A stretch of 64,000 nucleotides of DNA from Sphingobium amiense (GTDB lineage Bacteria > Pseudomonadota > Alphaproteobacteria > Sphingomonadales > Sphingomonadaceae). Under the pieces are notes generated by a model. That model was not told where the DNA came from, ran no database searches, and saw nothing but the letters and a program-made list of their open reading frames with translations. This document shows, one piece after another, positions 45,273-54,719 of the stretch. Both the position numbers and the translations under genes were made by a program. The stretch's first letter is position 1; every line of letters starts with the position of its first letter. The stretch spans positions 124,001 through 188,000 of the forward strand of contig NZ_AP018664.1 in the NCBI RefSeq assembly GCF_003967075.1, in the 5' to 3' direction.

Positions 45273-47261
45273 ATGATAAAATCGCTCCCGCTGAACAAGT
45301 TGGTTCAGTCACCCCGCAATGTGCGTCGTCACGGTGATCCAGCCGCCGATGCCGAATTAAAGGCGAGCATCGCTGCCCACGGGCTGTTGCAGAATCTCAT
45401 CGTCCGTCCTGCATCACGCGGCAAGTTCGAGGTCGAAGCCGGCGAGCGACGCCGCCGCGCCATGCTCGCCCTGGCCGATGACAAGATCCTGCCCAAGGAT
45501 CACGAGGTGACTTGCTTGGTGCTCGAAGACAGCGCCGACGCTGCAGTCGAGACCAGCCTCGCCGAAAACTTCCATCGTTTGGCCATGAATCCTGCTGACG
45601 AAGCGCAGGCCTTCGCTGCCCTGATCGACGCTGGCACATCGACTGACCAGGTTGCGCGCCGGTTCGGGCTGACTGTCCGCTTCGTCGAGGGCCGCTTGCG
45701 TCTCGCGACGCTTGCTCCGGTCGTGTTCGAGGCGCTGGCCTCGGGCGAAATCACACTGGACCTCGCCAAAGCGTTCGGCGCCACGTCTGACCAGGAAATC
45801 CAGGCCCGCGTCTTCGAACAGGTCTCCTCGGCCTATTATGCGCCGAGCGCAGACAGCATCCGGCGAATGGTGCTTTCCGGCACGGTCCGGGGCAGCGATC
45901 CCCGGGCCCGGCTCGTTGGACGCGACGCCTACATCGCCGGCGGCGGCCGGATCGAACGCGAATTGTTCGACGATGACGACAGCGAGTCCTGGGTCGATGT
46001 CGCGCTTCTCGAGAACCTCGCTGCTGCGGAGATGGAGAAACGAGCGAAGGCGCTCGCAGTCGAACAGGGCCTTGCCTGGGTCAAGCCAACACTCGATCCC
46101 TACGCGAGCCACGATCTCGTCGAGGGCCTTGTTCGACTTCCCGCAGAGCCTGCCCCGCTGACGGAAGCAGAACTGGCAAGGCTTGATGAGCTCGATGCCT
46201 CTTATGACGAGCATGCGGCCATTCTCGAAGATGAAGACAGCGCCGAGGAAGCTGTCGCTGCGGCCGAGGCGACGATCGAGGCGATCGAGCGCGAATGCCA
46301 GGATATCAGAGCAAAGCCGCCGGAACTCGCGCCCGAACTCAAGGCTGAAGCCGGAATGATCCTGGTGCTGTCGCGGGATGGCACGCCGGTGCTCCAGCCG
46401 GTCTTCTACGGTGAGCGCGAAGCTCACGTCGATGATGACGACGATGCCGTCGAAGTCGTCCCGGGTGATGGCAGCGAGGGCAAGCGTCGCGCGGCGCTAT
46501 CGAAGCGCCTGGTCGACGAGCTTGCCATGCAGCGGCGCGACATTCTCGCGCTCCACGTTGCGTCGGATCCCGGACTTGCGCTCGACATCATGGTCTTCAC
46601 GCTCGCCGATGCCGATACCCACGACTGGCGATCGCGTGCTGCAACGACGCTTCGCGGCAGCGTTCCTGCAGGACCAATTATCGGGTTCGAGGCGAAGGAT
46701 GCACCGGCCAGTGCGTCACTCGCTGACCTGCGGTCCGGCCTCGATGAGACCTGGCGATCTGGCGAGGACGCCTCGACGCGCTTCGAGATGTTCCGGGCGC
46801 TTTCCGATGAAAGCCGTGCAGCCTGGCTCGGCTTTGTCGTCGCGCGCACGCTCGAAGCGAGTCTCAATATGGTGGGCGAACGTCACATCGCGTTCCAGGA
46901 TCATCTCGGCAGCCTCATCGGCATCGACTTGGCGCAATGGTGGCGGCCGACCGCGGCGAACTACTTCGACCGGGTCTCGAAGCAGGTGATCCTCGATGCG
47001 CTCACTGACGTTGGCGGCCTGGAGCTCTCCTCGCGCTTCGCATCGGTCAAGAAGGGGGATCTCGCGATGAGCGCCGAGCGCGTCTTCGCAGGCACATACA
47101 TCACCGAGGTCGAAGTGCGCGAACGGGCACTTGCCTGGGTGCCCGAAGTCATGCGCTTCGCTGGTCAGTCGGCAAGCGACGCCGGGGACGAACCGCAGGA
47201 TTCGGACGCGGATTGCGTTGCCAATGACGACCATCAGCCCCCGAGCGAGGTGGCCGCCTGA
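45273..47261 (+). CDS. parB: Large ParB/RepB/Spo0J-family partition protein
   Basis: A 662-residue protein. The N-terminal ParB CTPase-like domain runs NKLVQSPRNVRRHGDPAADA, HGLLQNLIVRP, FEVEAGERRRRAMLAL, TSLAENFHRLAMNPADEA. The central HTH is TDQVARRFGLTVRFVEGRLR. The long C-terminal half (about 300 residues) is acidic in places (DDDDDAVEVV) and of unknown role. Normal ParB is about 300 residues, so this is the enlarged plasmid type often found alone, without parA. AGGAG 8 bp before the ATG sets the start. It could act in partition or as a broad regulator/nuclease-like plasmid protein. Confidence 0.85.
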   Translation: MIKSLPLNKLVQSPRNVRRHGDPAADAELKASIAAHGLLQNLIVRPASRGKFEVEAGERRRRAMLALADDKILPKDHEVTCLVLEDSADAAVETSLAENFHRLAMNPADEAQAFAALIDAGTSTDQVARRFGLTVRFVEGRLRLATLAPVVFEALASGEITLDLAKAFGATSDQEIQARVFEQVSSAYYAPSADSIRRMVLSGTVRGSDPRARLVGRDAYIAGGGRIERELFDDDDSESWVDVALLENLAAAEMEKRAKALAVEQGLAWVKPTLDPYASHDLVEGLVRLPAEPAPLTEAELARLDELDASYDEHAAILEDEDSAEEAVAAAEATIEAIERECQDIRAKPPELAPELKAEAGMILVLSRDGTPVLQPVFYGEREAHVDDDDDAVEVVPGDGSEGKRRAALSKRLVDELAMQRRDILALHVASDPGLALDIMVFTLADADTHDWRSRAATTLRGSVPAGPIIGFEAKDAPASASLADLRSGLDETWRSGEDASTRFEMFRALSDESRAAWLGFVVARTLEASLNMVGERHIAFQDHLGSLIGIDLAQWWRPTAANYFDRVSKQVILDALTDVGGLELSSRFASVKKGDLAMSAERVFAGTYITEVEVRERALAWVPEVMRFAGQSASDAGDEPQDSDADCVANDDHQPPSEVAA

Positions 47262-47295
47262 CCTCCTCCTGACAGGTAAGGCCAATCGCCAACGA

Positions 47296-47341
47296 GAAGC
47301 GGTCCTTCGGCTCATGCCGGAGGGCCGCTTCCTTTCTGGGA
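47296..47341 (+). terminator. Possible terminator after parB
   Basis: Arms GAAGCGG-T-CC (47296-47305) and GG-G-CCGCTTC (47332-47341), then CTTTCT. It sits 35 bp after the parB stop. The T-rich tail is short, so efficiency is uncertain. Confidence 0.4.
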
Positions 47342-47416
47342 AGAGAGCGGAGGGGGCTCCGGGATCTCCGGCACTGACCGACGAGCCTGTCGGCAGGCCG
47401 CATCAGGAGATCCAAC

Positions 47417-48127
47417 ATGGCCTATCGCAAGGGACAAAGCGGCGGATTGTCGCCCGCTACCCGTATCACCCAGGAAATCATCGCTCGTCTCGAAGCCGGG
47501 ACCAAGCCGTGGATCAAGCCGTGGCGCGGCGTGCCGGTATCGCGGCCGTTGCGGGCTTGCGGCGTTCCATACCGCGGCATGAATGTGTTCTGGCTCTGGA
47601 TGGTCGCCGACATGTGCGGCTACGGCTCACCGTTCTGGATGACCTACAACCAGGCAAAGGAGCTTGGGGCGCAGGTGCGCAAGGGCGAAAAGTCGACCAT
47701 CGCCATCTTCTACAAGAGCTACACCAAGGAGGTCGAAGCCCCCGACACCGGGGAAAGGGCCGACGAACATCGCCGCGTGCTGAAGGCCTATCCGGTCTTC
47801 AACGCCGATCAGGTCGATGGTCTTCCCGAACGGTTCCATCCCGCCGCAACGCTGGAGGTTGTAGAGCCGGAAGGCCGCCAGGCCGAACTCGACACTTTCT
47901 TCGCGAGCATTCCGGCAGTGCTGCGTCACCAGGGCGATGAAGCCTATTATGAGCCGGTGGCCGATCGCGTGACGATGCCGCCCGCGCATCTCTTCTCCGG
48001 GTTCGATCACTATTATGCGACCCTTGCGCACGAGCTGTCGCATTGGACCGGCCACGCCAGCCGCCTGGACCGCGATCTCAAGAACCGTTTCGGCTCGGCC
48101 GCCTATGCCGCCGAGGAGCTCGTCGCC
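47417..48127 (+). pseudogene. ArdC-like antirestriction protein, N-terminal part (copy 1, split)
   Basis: 237 codons of an ArdC-type protein. The N-terminal ssDNA-binding domain has RITQEIIARLEAGTKPWIKP and YRGMNVFWLWMVADMCGYGS. The zinc-metallopeptidase-like domain has LAHELSHWTGHASRLDRDLK, an HExxH motif. After YAAEELVA the frame enters the inserted recombinase element and ends soon (LSGQSAPCLTHT). The missing tail is at 54721-54957; joined there it would be about 313 residues, normal for the family. Loss of the tail after HExxH probably inactivates it. Confidence 0.88.
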
Positions 48128-48128
48128 T

Positions 48129-48141
48129 TATCTGGACAGTC
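48129..48141 (+). repeat. Left terminal inverted repeat of the three-recombinase element
   Basis: TATCTGGACAGTC, matching the complement of the right repeat at 54707-54719 in 11 of 13 positions. It begins one base inside the break in ardC. Confidence 0.75.
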
Positions 48142-48195
48142 TGCACCGTGCCTCACGCACACTTGAACGGTATGTTTTGGCGCAACGCAGGGGGG

Positions 48196-48246
48196 CATCA
48201 GGCCGGATGAAGCGCTATCCATAAGCTGGCGTAATCCGGCCTGATG
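48196..48246. repeat. Perfect 13-bp inverted repeat near the left end of the element
   Basis: Arms CATCAGGCCGGAT (48196-48208) and ATCCGGCCTGATG (48234-48246) with a 25-bp centre, about 70 bp upstream of the first recombinase start. It could be a recombinase arm/accessory site, an operator, or a leader hairpin. Confidence 0.65.
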
Positions 48247-48319
48247 ACCACCGTCCCGCAGGCGCGCAACGTGTGCGATCTGGAGTTGGGAGGGGGTCTG
48301 GGGGAGGGACTGACAAGCT

Positions 48320-49711
48320 GTGGATACTTCAGGTGCGTCGATCGTCATTCAGGAGCGCCGGACGGCGGATGGCCTGGACTCCTACATCCCGGTAATCCTG
48401 CGTGATGGTGCGATCTATGATCTCCACCTTGAGCGCTACTTCCTCGATTTGCCGCTGAACGGTTCGCGTTCGCGACACTCGTTGCGCGCCCATGGCTATG
48501 ATGTTCTGGTCTGGGTTCGCTTTCTCGCTTCGGCCCGTGGCAAGTCTGTTTGGCAAGCCGATGCCAATGATGTCGGTGCCTATCATCGTGCCCGGCGGCG
48601 CAGCGATGCTGAGTTCCGGATTTCGGCATCGACGTGGAACCGGGCGATTGCCTCGCTCGACAAGCTTTATCGATGGGCCGAACGGGAGGGTCTGATCGAG
48701 CGTACACCTTTTACGCATCGTCAGGTCTGGCGACGATCGCACGATGGGCGCCGGGCGGCAGTCACGGGCCGCAATGACGCCTATGAGCGCGCAGCCCGTC
48801 GTTCCGACGTCCGTTTCATCGATCTCACCGATTACCGCGCCTTCCGGGAAGTTGGTTTGCGCGGCCTGACCGTTGAAGGGACCGAGCGTCCTGGAGCGCG
48901 TGACCGCAATGGCGCGCGCAACGCGCTGTTCGCCGATCTGCTGGTCACCACCGGCCTGCGCCTGGAAGAGGCATCCCACTTGCTCGCAGCTGAGATTCCG
49001 GTTTGCGACGCCCGCTCGGAACGTCAGCGGCGGGTCGAGCTTCCGGCGGCACTTACCAAGGGTGACAGGGGGCGAAGCATGCTGCTACCGCGCCGTTTGT
49101 TGCCGGTGTTTGACGCCTACATCGCCGTTGAGCGAGCGGCGGCCGTCGCCAAGTTCGCACAGCGCCGTGGCTGGGAAGCCATCGACCGCCCGATCTTCAT
49201 CCACAGCCCCTCATTCGGGCAGCGCGCATTGCCTCTCGTTGGCGGTGGCACGATGGACATGGAGGTCGTCACACCGGATGAACGCGCAAGGCTTGTTATT
49301 TGCGCTGACGATGGAACGCCGCGCGAAGCCGCGGTCCTCTGGCTGACCGAGGTGGGCCATCCTGTGTTGCCCAACTCGTGGGAAGCGATCTTCGCACGGG
49401 CAAGCCGCCGTTGCACGGACGCAGGCATCCCGGTCCGGCTTAGCCCCCATCAACTCCGGCATTCCTTTGCAGTCCACATGCTGGCCATGCTGATCCAGCG
49501 CCGCCTCGCCGACGCAGCGGCACCAGTGGGCGCCATGGAAGGTTATCGCCAGCTGGTCGGCGATCCGCTTCAACAGGTCCAGCGATTGCTTGGCCATTCG
49601 AGCCTCGCGACGACCTCTATTTATCTGGATCACCTCGCCACGCGTGCCGATACCGTCGATGCGGCAGTCGAAGAGCTGTTGGCACTCGTACCAGGCTATC
49701 TTCGATCATGA
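48320..49711 (+). CDS. Tyrosine recombinase 1 of the trio
   Basis: A 463-residue integrase with a full catalytic set. Arg214 is in TTGLRLEEASHL. His377-x-x-Arg380 is in LSPHQLRHSFAVHM, His426 in LLGHSSLATT, and the nucleophile Tyr435 in SIYLDHL. The N-terminal SAM-like core-binding domain (about 35-170) precedes it. It cuts and rejoins DNA at the element ends. GTG start at 48320 with GGGAGGGA upstream at a rather long distance. Its stop overlaps the next start as ATGA. Confidence 0.9.
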   Translation: MDTSGASIVIQERRTADGLDSYIPVILRDGAIYDLHLERYFLDLPLNGSRSRHSLRAHGYDVLVWVRFLASARGKSVWQADANDVGAYHRARRRSDAEFRISASTWNRAIASLDKLYRWAEREGLIERTPFTHRQVWRRSHDGRRAAVTGRNDAYERAARRSDVRFIDLTDYRAFREVGLRGLTVEGTERPGARDRNGARNALFADLLVTTGLRLEEASHLLAAEIPVCDARSERQRRVELPAALTKGDRGRSMLLPRRLLPVFDAYIAVERAAAVAKFAQRRGWEAIDRPIFIHSPSFGQRALPLVGGGTMDMEVVTPDERARLVICADDGTPREAAVLWLTEVGHPVLPNSWEAIFARASRRCTDAGIPVRLSPHQLRHSFAVHMLAMLIQRRLADAAAPVGAMEGYRQLVGDPLQQVQRLLGHSSLATTSIYLDHLATRADTVDAAVEELLALVPGYLRS

Positions 49712-51495
49712 GCGCTGCTCCACGCAAAGGACGCAAGGTCAGCTTCGAGACCGAGGCGGCTGCGCCCCAAGCCGATCCATGGTCGCAGATCAGCACGCTG
49801 CGCTTCATGATTCATCCCTTATATGGCGGCGAGCTGCTCGTCGATTTCACGGGCTTGCGGCCGCGCGGCCTGGCGCTCGCTTTTGCCCGGAGCCTGTTCA
49901 AGCTGGCCGCACCGCGCGGCCCCATCATGGTACGTTCCTCCCTCAAGACATACGCCAACCAGCTGCCAAGCTTCTTTGCCTACCTGGCCGGGACAGGCGA
50001 CCGGATCAACGGCCCTGCTGACCTTCGCGCCCATCACATCGATGGATTTGAGACATGGCTCAGCGCGCAGGGCAAGTCTCGCGTGCATGGACAAACCTAT
50101 GTCGCCAAGGTCGTTTCCGTCCTACGTCGCATCGCGGACGACAGCCCTGAGCTTGTCGATTGCGGCTTGCGGGAACGACTGCGCTACGTCAGCTCACACG
50201 CACACGTTCGTTCCCGTCCACGCGATGCCTACAGTCCGTATGTAGCCCGCCAGCTGCGCGATGCGGCACGCGCGGATATTGCTGCGATCGAGGCCCGCTT
50301 GCGATCGGGGCCACAGATCGATGAGGTGGCGCAGATCGATGGCGCATATTGCAAAGCCCATGCTGCCATCGAGACATACGGTGTTCTGGGCTACCGTGAT
50401 CCCACGTTTCAGAGCCTGTACAAGCTGCGCAAAAAGCGCGATCTCACCAGTGACAGGCTTAACCTGAGCCTCCACGCAGCCCACTATCTTACTGCCGACG
50501 ATATCGTCCCGCTTCTTGTTCTGCTCTTACTCGAGACAGGGCTTGAGCTGGAGTGCTGCAAGTCGCTCACCCTCGATTGTCTGCGCAATGCCGCAGGTGG
50601 TACCGTCGATATCGCCTACACCAAGCTGCGGGCACACGGTGCCGAGCACAAGACAATCCGGGTGCGTGATCGCGGCTCATCCACCCCTGGCGGTCTGATC
50701 CGACGCATCATCGCCCTATCGTCCAAGGCCAGGGTCCATAACTTTAGCGATAACCTTTGGGTCTATTTTCAGCCGGGCGAGATCACCGCAGGTATTCGTC
50801 AACTGCGCTTGAAGGTCAGTGCCTGGACGCAGCGCCATTGTATTACCGATGATCAGGGTAAACCGCTCCATCTGTGTCTTTCGTATCTGCGCAAGACGCA
50901 CAAGGCCTTGTGGTATCTGAAGACCGAAGGCCACATGGCCCGCTTCGCCGTAGGTCATACCGTCGATATCGCGGCACGGCACTACGCCGATATTCCCTCC
51001 CTCAGACCGCTGCACGAGCAAACCGTGGCAGATGCCCTCGAAGAGGCGCTCGCTGGTCCAATGATCCTGCCTCCTCAAGACGAGGACCGGCTGCGCGGCA
51101 AGTTGGCAAGCCCTGATCCCGATGATGGGGGCATTTCAACCGCACTGCTCGATGGCGAACAAGACGTCTGGCTTGCAAGCTGTGGCAACTTCTATTCCAG
51201 TCCCTTCGCATCCGTCGGCACGCCATGCCCAACACCGTTCTGGGCCTGCCTCGATTGCCGCAACGCGGTCATTACCGCGCGCAAGCTGCCTGCCATTCTC
51301 GCCTTTCTCTCCTTCGTCGACGCTCAGCGGATCGGCCTGAGTGCCGCTGATTGGACCGCCAAGTTTGGTCATGCCCATGATCGCATCGTTCAGCAGATCC
51401 TGCCTGCCTTCGCCGAAGGCGTCGTGGCAAGGGCCCGTGCGCAAGTCGCGAACGACCCTCCCACGGTCTATCTGCCGCCAGAGGCACGGGTATGA
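49708..51495 (+). CDS. Tyrosine recombinase 2 of the trio, with an altered active site and a Cys cluster
   Basis: A 595-residue protein of the same class. The box that normally holds the first catalytic Arg reads ETGLELECCKSL (residues 275-286), so that Arg appears replaced. Later elements persist: LSYLRKTHKALW (391-402), AVGHTVDIAARHYADI with His417 and Tyr426. A C-terminal cluster Cys492, Cys507, Cys514, Cys517 looks like a zinc-binding site. It may be an accessory partner rather than an independent enzyme. It overlaps both neighbours by 4 bp. Confidence 0.82.
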   Translation: MSAAPRKGRKVSFETEAAAPQADPWSQISTLRFMIHPLYGGELLVDFTGLRPRGLALAFARSLFKLAAPRGPIMVRSSLKTYANQLPSFFAYLAGTGDRINGPADLRAHHIDGFETWLSAQGKSRVHGQTYVAKVVSVLRRIADDSPELVDCGLRERLRYVSSHAHVRSRPRDAYSPYVARQLRDAARADIAAIEARLRSGPQIDEVAQIDGAYCKAHAAIETYGVLGYRDPTFQSLYKLRKKRDLTSDRLNLSLHAAHYLTADDIVPLLVLLLLETGLELECCKSLTLDCLRNAAGGTVDIAYTKLRAHGAEHKTIRVRDRGSSTPGGLIRRIIALSSKARVHNFSDNLWVYFQPGEITAGIRQLRLKVSAWTQRHCITDDQGKPLHLCLSYLRKTHKALWYLKTEGHMARFAVGHTVDIAARHYADIPSLRPLHEQTVADALEEALAGPMILPPQDEDRLRGKLASPDPDDGGISTALLDGEQDVWLASCGNFYSSPFASVGTPCPTPFWACLDCRNAVITARKLPAILAFLSFVDAQRIGLSAADWTAKFGHAHDRIVQQILPAFAEGVVARARAQVANDPPTVYLPPEARV

Positions 51496-53717
51496 CCGTT
51501 GTCCAGCTTCTGGCGGAGAGCGACGATGAGCGCGATGCCCTCCCTGTGCTTATGTCCGCGCCTTTGCGCCCCGGCTGCGATCGCGCGCATATTTCACGAT
51601 ACGGCGATCCGGTGTGGGATCTGGCTCCCGGCGTATTTCGCGACAACGCGCGGCGCTGCCATGTCACGGTACATTTCGGCGGTATTGAAGACCCATCTAT
51701 TGCTGATGCCCTGCGCCAGATTCTCCATGCGCGGCTCAATGTCGATCTCCCCGGTCACCGTTCGCGGCTTGAGCCGGCCGGGGTGCGCGGCGAGGCCAAC
51801 CGGACCTTGCGCTTTTTCGACTTCGTGAAGGCTCAGCTGGGGCGTTTCGATCTCGGCCGGGTCGATCAGGCTCTGGTCGATCGCTACGCCGGATCTTTGC
51901 GCCTTGCCGGGCTGCGCCCAGTTGTAGCGGCAGCGCTGCTGCGGATCGTCTTTGACCTGCACGAGTTGCAGCATCATCTGCCGACTGCGCACCTGTCCTT
52001 CGAACCGTGGCCGGGACGAAGTCCGTTTTCCGTGGCGGGCGCAAAGCATATTGCAGGGGAGAACCGGACGCCGCGCATTCCCGAATCGATCATGACGCCG
52101 CTGCTCTCCTGGTCGTTGCGCTACGTGACCTGCCACGCAGGCGATATCCTTGCCGCACGGGCGGAACTCGATCGCCTTGAAGCAACGCGCAACCGTCTGA
52201 TTGCCGCTGGGGAAGGTCTGGATCCCGCTGTTCGTCGGTTACGGCAACGCGAACGCCTTCTCGACTATGTTGCATCCTTGCGGCAGCATGGGCGCGGCAT
52301 TCCGATCTGGACCACGGCACATAACGGCGCAACGCGAACAGACCCGCAAACCGGCGCCGTCACGCCGCCGATCAACTACCACCTGATCCACCTCCATGCC
52401 GGTATCAACGCGCAGGCCGAACCTGCCATGCACCTTGGCCTCGCCACCGGTGCACCAGACCTCATCGCCGCTGCCATCGCAGAACTCGGCACCGAGATCG
52501 GCGGCATGGATACGCCCATTTCTGCCGATCCCGATACTGGCCTGCCTTGGCGCACCCGCTTCGATGCCAAGGTTTTGCCCCTCGAGGAAGTCATGCTGCA
52601 GTCCGCAGCCTATATCGTATGTGCCTTTCTCTCAGGCATGCGGGACAGCGAGATCCAAGCCATGAGGCAGGGATGCCTGTCTATTACCAAAGCCGAAGAC
52701 GGTACGATCTTGCGGCATCGTATCAAGTCCACTGCTTACAAGGGCAAGCGCGGCGGCGGCGAGGAGACCGAGTGGGTTACCATCGCGCCAGTCGCTGAAG
52801 CCATCGATGTCCTCGAACGCCTTTCCGCGCGTGCAGGGCAAGCGCGCGGAACAACGACCCTGTGGCCAGTCCTCACGCTCCGGGCCAATACCAAGACGCA
52901 CGTCTCTGCAGAGATAGTCCGGCAACTCAACCGGTTCCGCGATCACCTCAATGACCAATTCGGATCCGCGCAGGCACCCGTCATTCCTGCCGGACCCGAC
53001 GGCCGACCATGGCGTCTGACAACGCGTCAGTTTCGCCGCACAATCGCCTGGCACATCGCCAACCGGCCCTTCGGAACAATTGCCGGCATGATCCAGTACA
53101 AGCATGCCAGCGTTGCGGCTTTCGAAGGCTATGCTGGCAGCAGCCGGTCCGGATTTCGGGGAGAGATCGAAGCCCAGCGTGCGCTCGGGCAGATCGACGA
53201 TATCCTTGTCTACTTCGACGAGCGGCAAAGTGGCGCACGCCTTGGCGGACCTGCCGCGAACAGGGTCGGAGTTGTGCTTGATACTGCCGCCCACGAGTTG
53301 GCGCCGCTACCTGCCATGATTGCCGACCGTCCACGTCTGCGCACCATGCTGGGCAGTCTCGCGCGGACATTGCATGTCGGCCCGCTGGCCGATTGCTTCT
53401 TTGATCCGGCAACTGCCCTGTGCCTGAACCGGAGTTCGGAGCCAGGCGCAAGCGGGCCAATGATCTCCATGTGCGAACCGGTCCGCTGCCCCAATGCCTG
53501 CATCGCCGAACGGCATCGCCCGGCATGGCAGCGCGGTGCTGATGAGGCACGGTTGTTGTTGCGCGAGAAGCGGCTTCCAGAGCCGCAGCGGGTGACGCTT
53601 CAGGCCGAGGTGGCCAGAATCCAGCGTGTTCTTGAACAGATCGCACCGGGTACCGCCACACCGCATAACGGTATGGCGGGAGAGGAAGAGGAGGCGGGTT
53701 TGCGGGTGACGGATTGA
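51492..53717 (+). CDS. Tyrosine recombinase 3 of the trio (large)
   Basis: A 741-residue protein. Arg384 is in LSGMRDSEIQAM. TTRQFRRTIAWHI (511-522) corresponds to the HxxR box, with Gln/Arg where His is usual. QYKHASVAAFEGYAG supplies His538 and the likely nucleophile Tyr547. A Cys-rich C-terminal part (CFFDPATALC, then CEPVRCPNAC) may bind zinc. The first 370 residues are a long N-terminal region with no family I recognise. GTG/ATG overlap of 4 bp with gene 2 shows coupled translation. Confidence 0.82.
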   Translation: MTVVQLLAESDDERDALPVLMSAPLRPGCDRAHISRYGDPVWDLAPGVFRDNARRCHVTVHFGGIEDPSIADALRQILHARLNVDLPGHRSRLEPAGVRGEANRTLRFFDFVKAQLGRFDLGRVDQALVDRYAGSLRLAGLRPVVAAALLRIVFDLHELQHHLPTAHLSFEPWPGRSPFSVAGAKHIAGENRTPRIPESIMTPLLSWSLRYVTCHAGDILAARAELDRLEATRNRLIAAGEGLDPAVRRLRQRERLLDYVASLRQHGRGIPIWTTAHNGATRTDPQTGAVTPPINYHLIHLHAGINAQAEPAMHLGLATGAPDLIAAAIAELGTEIGGMDTPISADPDTGLPWRTRFDAKVLPLEEVMLQSAAYIVCAFLSGMRDSEIQAMRQGCLSITKAEDGTILRHRIKSTAYKGKRGGGEETEWVTIAPVAEAIDVLERLSARAGQARGTTTLWPVLTLRANTKTHVSAEIVRQLNRFRDHLNDQFGSAQAPVIPAGPDGRPWRLTTRQFRRTIAWHIANRPFGTIAGMIQYKHASVAAFEGYAGSSRSGFRGEIEAQRALGQIDDILVYFDERQSGARLGGPAANRVGVVLDTAAHELAPLPAMIADRPRLRTMLGSLARTLHVGPLADCFFDPATALCLNRSSEPGASGPMISMCEPVRCPNACIAERHRPAWQRGADEARLLLREKRLPEPQRVTLQAEVARIQRVLEQIAPGTATPHNGMAGEEEEAGLRVTD

Positions 53718-53761
53718 AGGAGCGGAAGACAGTTTCCCTCCGCCCGTCGTGGAGACCTGCC

Positions 53762-54664
53762 ATGTCCCGATCCTACCCTGCTACGCCGCGAGCCGACGTC
53801 TATTCGCGCATTACTACCGAGATTGTATGTGCCATCGAAGCCGGTGCCGGCGATTGGCGTATGCCCTGGCACCATGATGGCGCTGCCACCACCAGGCCGC
53901 AGAACGTCACCTCCCGCCGCCGCTATCGCGGCGTCAACGTGCTCGCGCTCTGGATCGCAGCCGAAGCGGCTGCCTATTCCAGCGGTCTTTGGGGGACCTA
54001 TCGCCAGTGGGCATCGCTTGGCGCACAGGTCCGCAAAGGTGAACGCGGAACGACGGTTGTGTTCTGGAAACAGGCCGCATCGCGCACCGATGATGATCAT
54101 GACGATGGCGAAGCCGGACCCGGCCGCATGTTCGCGCGGGCCTTCACCGTGTTCAACCTCGCCCAGGTCGAGGGCTATGAACCCTCACCTGTCGCAGTTC
54201 TACCCGAGGGCGAGCGGTTCGGGCACGCCGAAGCTTTCGTCGCGGCCCTCAAGATCCCGGTCACCGAGGGCGCCTACGATGCGCACTACCGGATCGACCT
54301 CGATCACATCTTCATGCCGACCTTTGCCTCGTTTCGGGATGCATCAGCACAGATGGGCACGCTTTTGCATGAGGCGGCCCACGCCACAGGGGCAAAGCAC
54401 CGGCTCGACCGCAACTTTGCCGAACGTTTCAAGCGCGACAGCTTGGCGATCGAGGAAATTTGCGCTGAACTGACCGCATCGTTCGTGCTCGCCGACCTCG
54501 GGATCGCTCACCATCCGCGGGCCGATCATGCCGCCTACGTAGCATCGTGGTTGCGCGCACTCAAAGACGACCCTCGTGCCATCTTCACCGCCGCCAGCAA
54601 GGCGCAGGCGGCCGCCGACTGGATGCACGCCCAGCAGCCCCAGCCTGAGGAGATGGCCGCATGA
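53762..54664 (+). CDS. ArdC-like antirestriction protein (copy 2, intact, inside the element)
   Basis: A 300-residue ArdC. The ssDNA-binding N-terminal domain has ADVYSRITTEIVCAIEAGAG and YRGVNVLALWIAAEAAAYSS. The metallopeptidase-like domain has GTLLHEAAHATGAKHRLDRN (HExxH), and ICAELTASFVLADLGI follows as the third zinc-ligand region. ArdC proteins shield incoming single-stranded plasmid DNA from restriction. It is clearly diverged from copy 1, so it came with the element rather than by local duplication. It follows recombinase 3 by 44 bp. Confidence 0.9.
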   Translation: MSRSYPATPRADVYSRITTEIVCAIEAGAGDWRMPWHHDGAATTRPQNVTSRRRYRGVNVLALWIAAEAAAYSSGLWGTYRQWASLGAQVRKGERGTTVVFWKQAASRTDDDHDDGEAGPGRMFARAFTVFNLAQVEGYEPSPVAVLPEGERFGHAEAFVAALKIPVTEGAYDAHYRIDLDHIFMPTFASFRDASAQMGTLLHEAAHATGAKHRLDRNFAERFKRDSLAIEEICAELTASFVLADLGIAHHPRADHAAYVASWLRALKDDPRAIFTAASKAQAAADWMHAQQPQPEEMAA

Positions 54665-54706
54665 TCCGCGCCCCGAAAATTTGCGGTGGAAGTCACATTA
54701 GGGCTG

Positions 54707-54719
54707 GACTGTCAGGATA
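54707..54719 (-). repeat. Right terminal inverted repeat of the three-recombinase element
   Basis: GACTGTCAGGATA on the plus strand; its complement TATCCTGACAGTC pairs with the left repeat at 48129-48141. It ends one base before the ardC sequence resumes. Confidence 0.75.
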
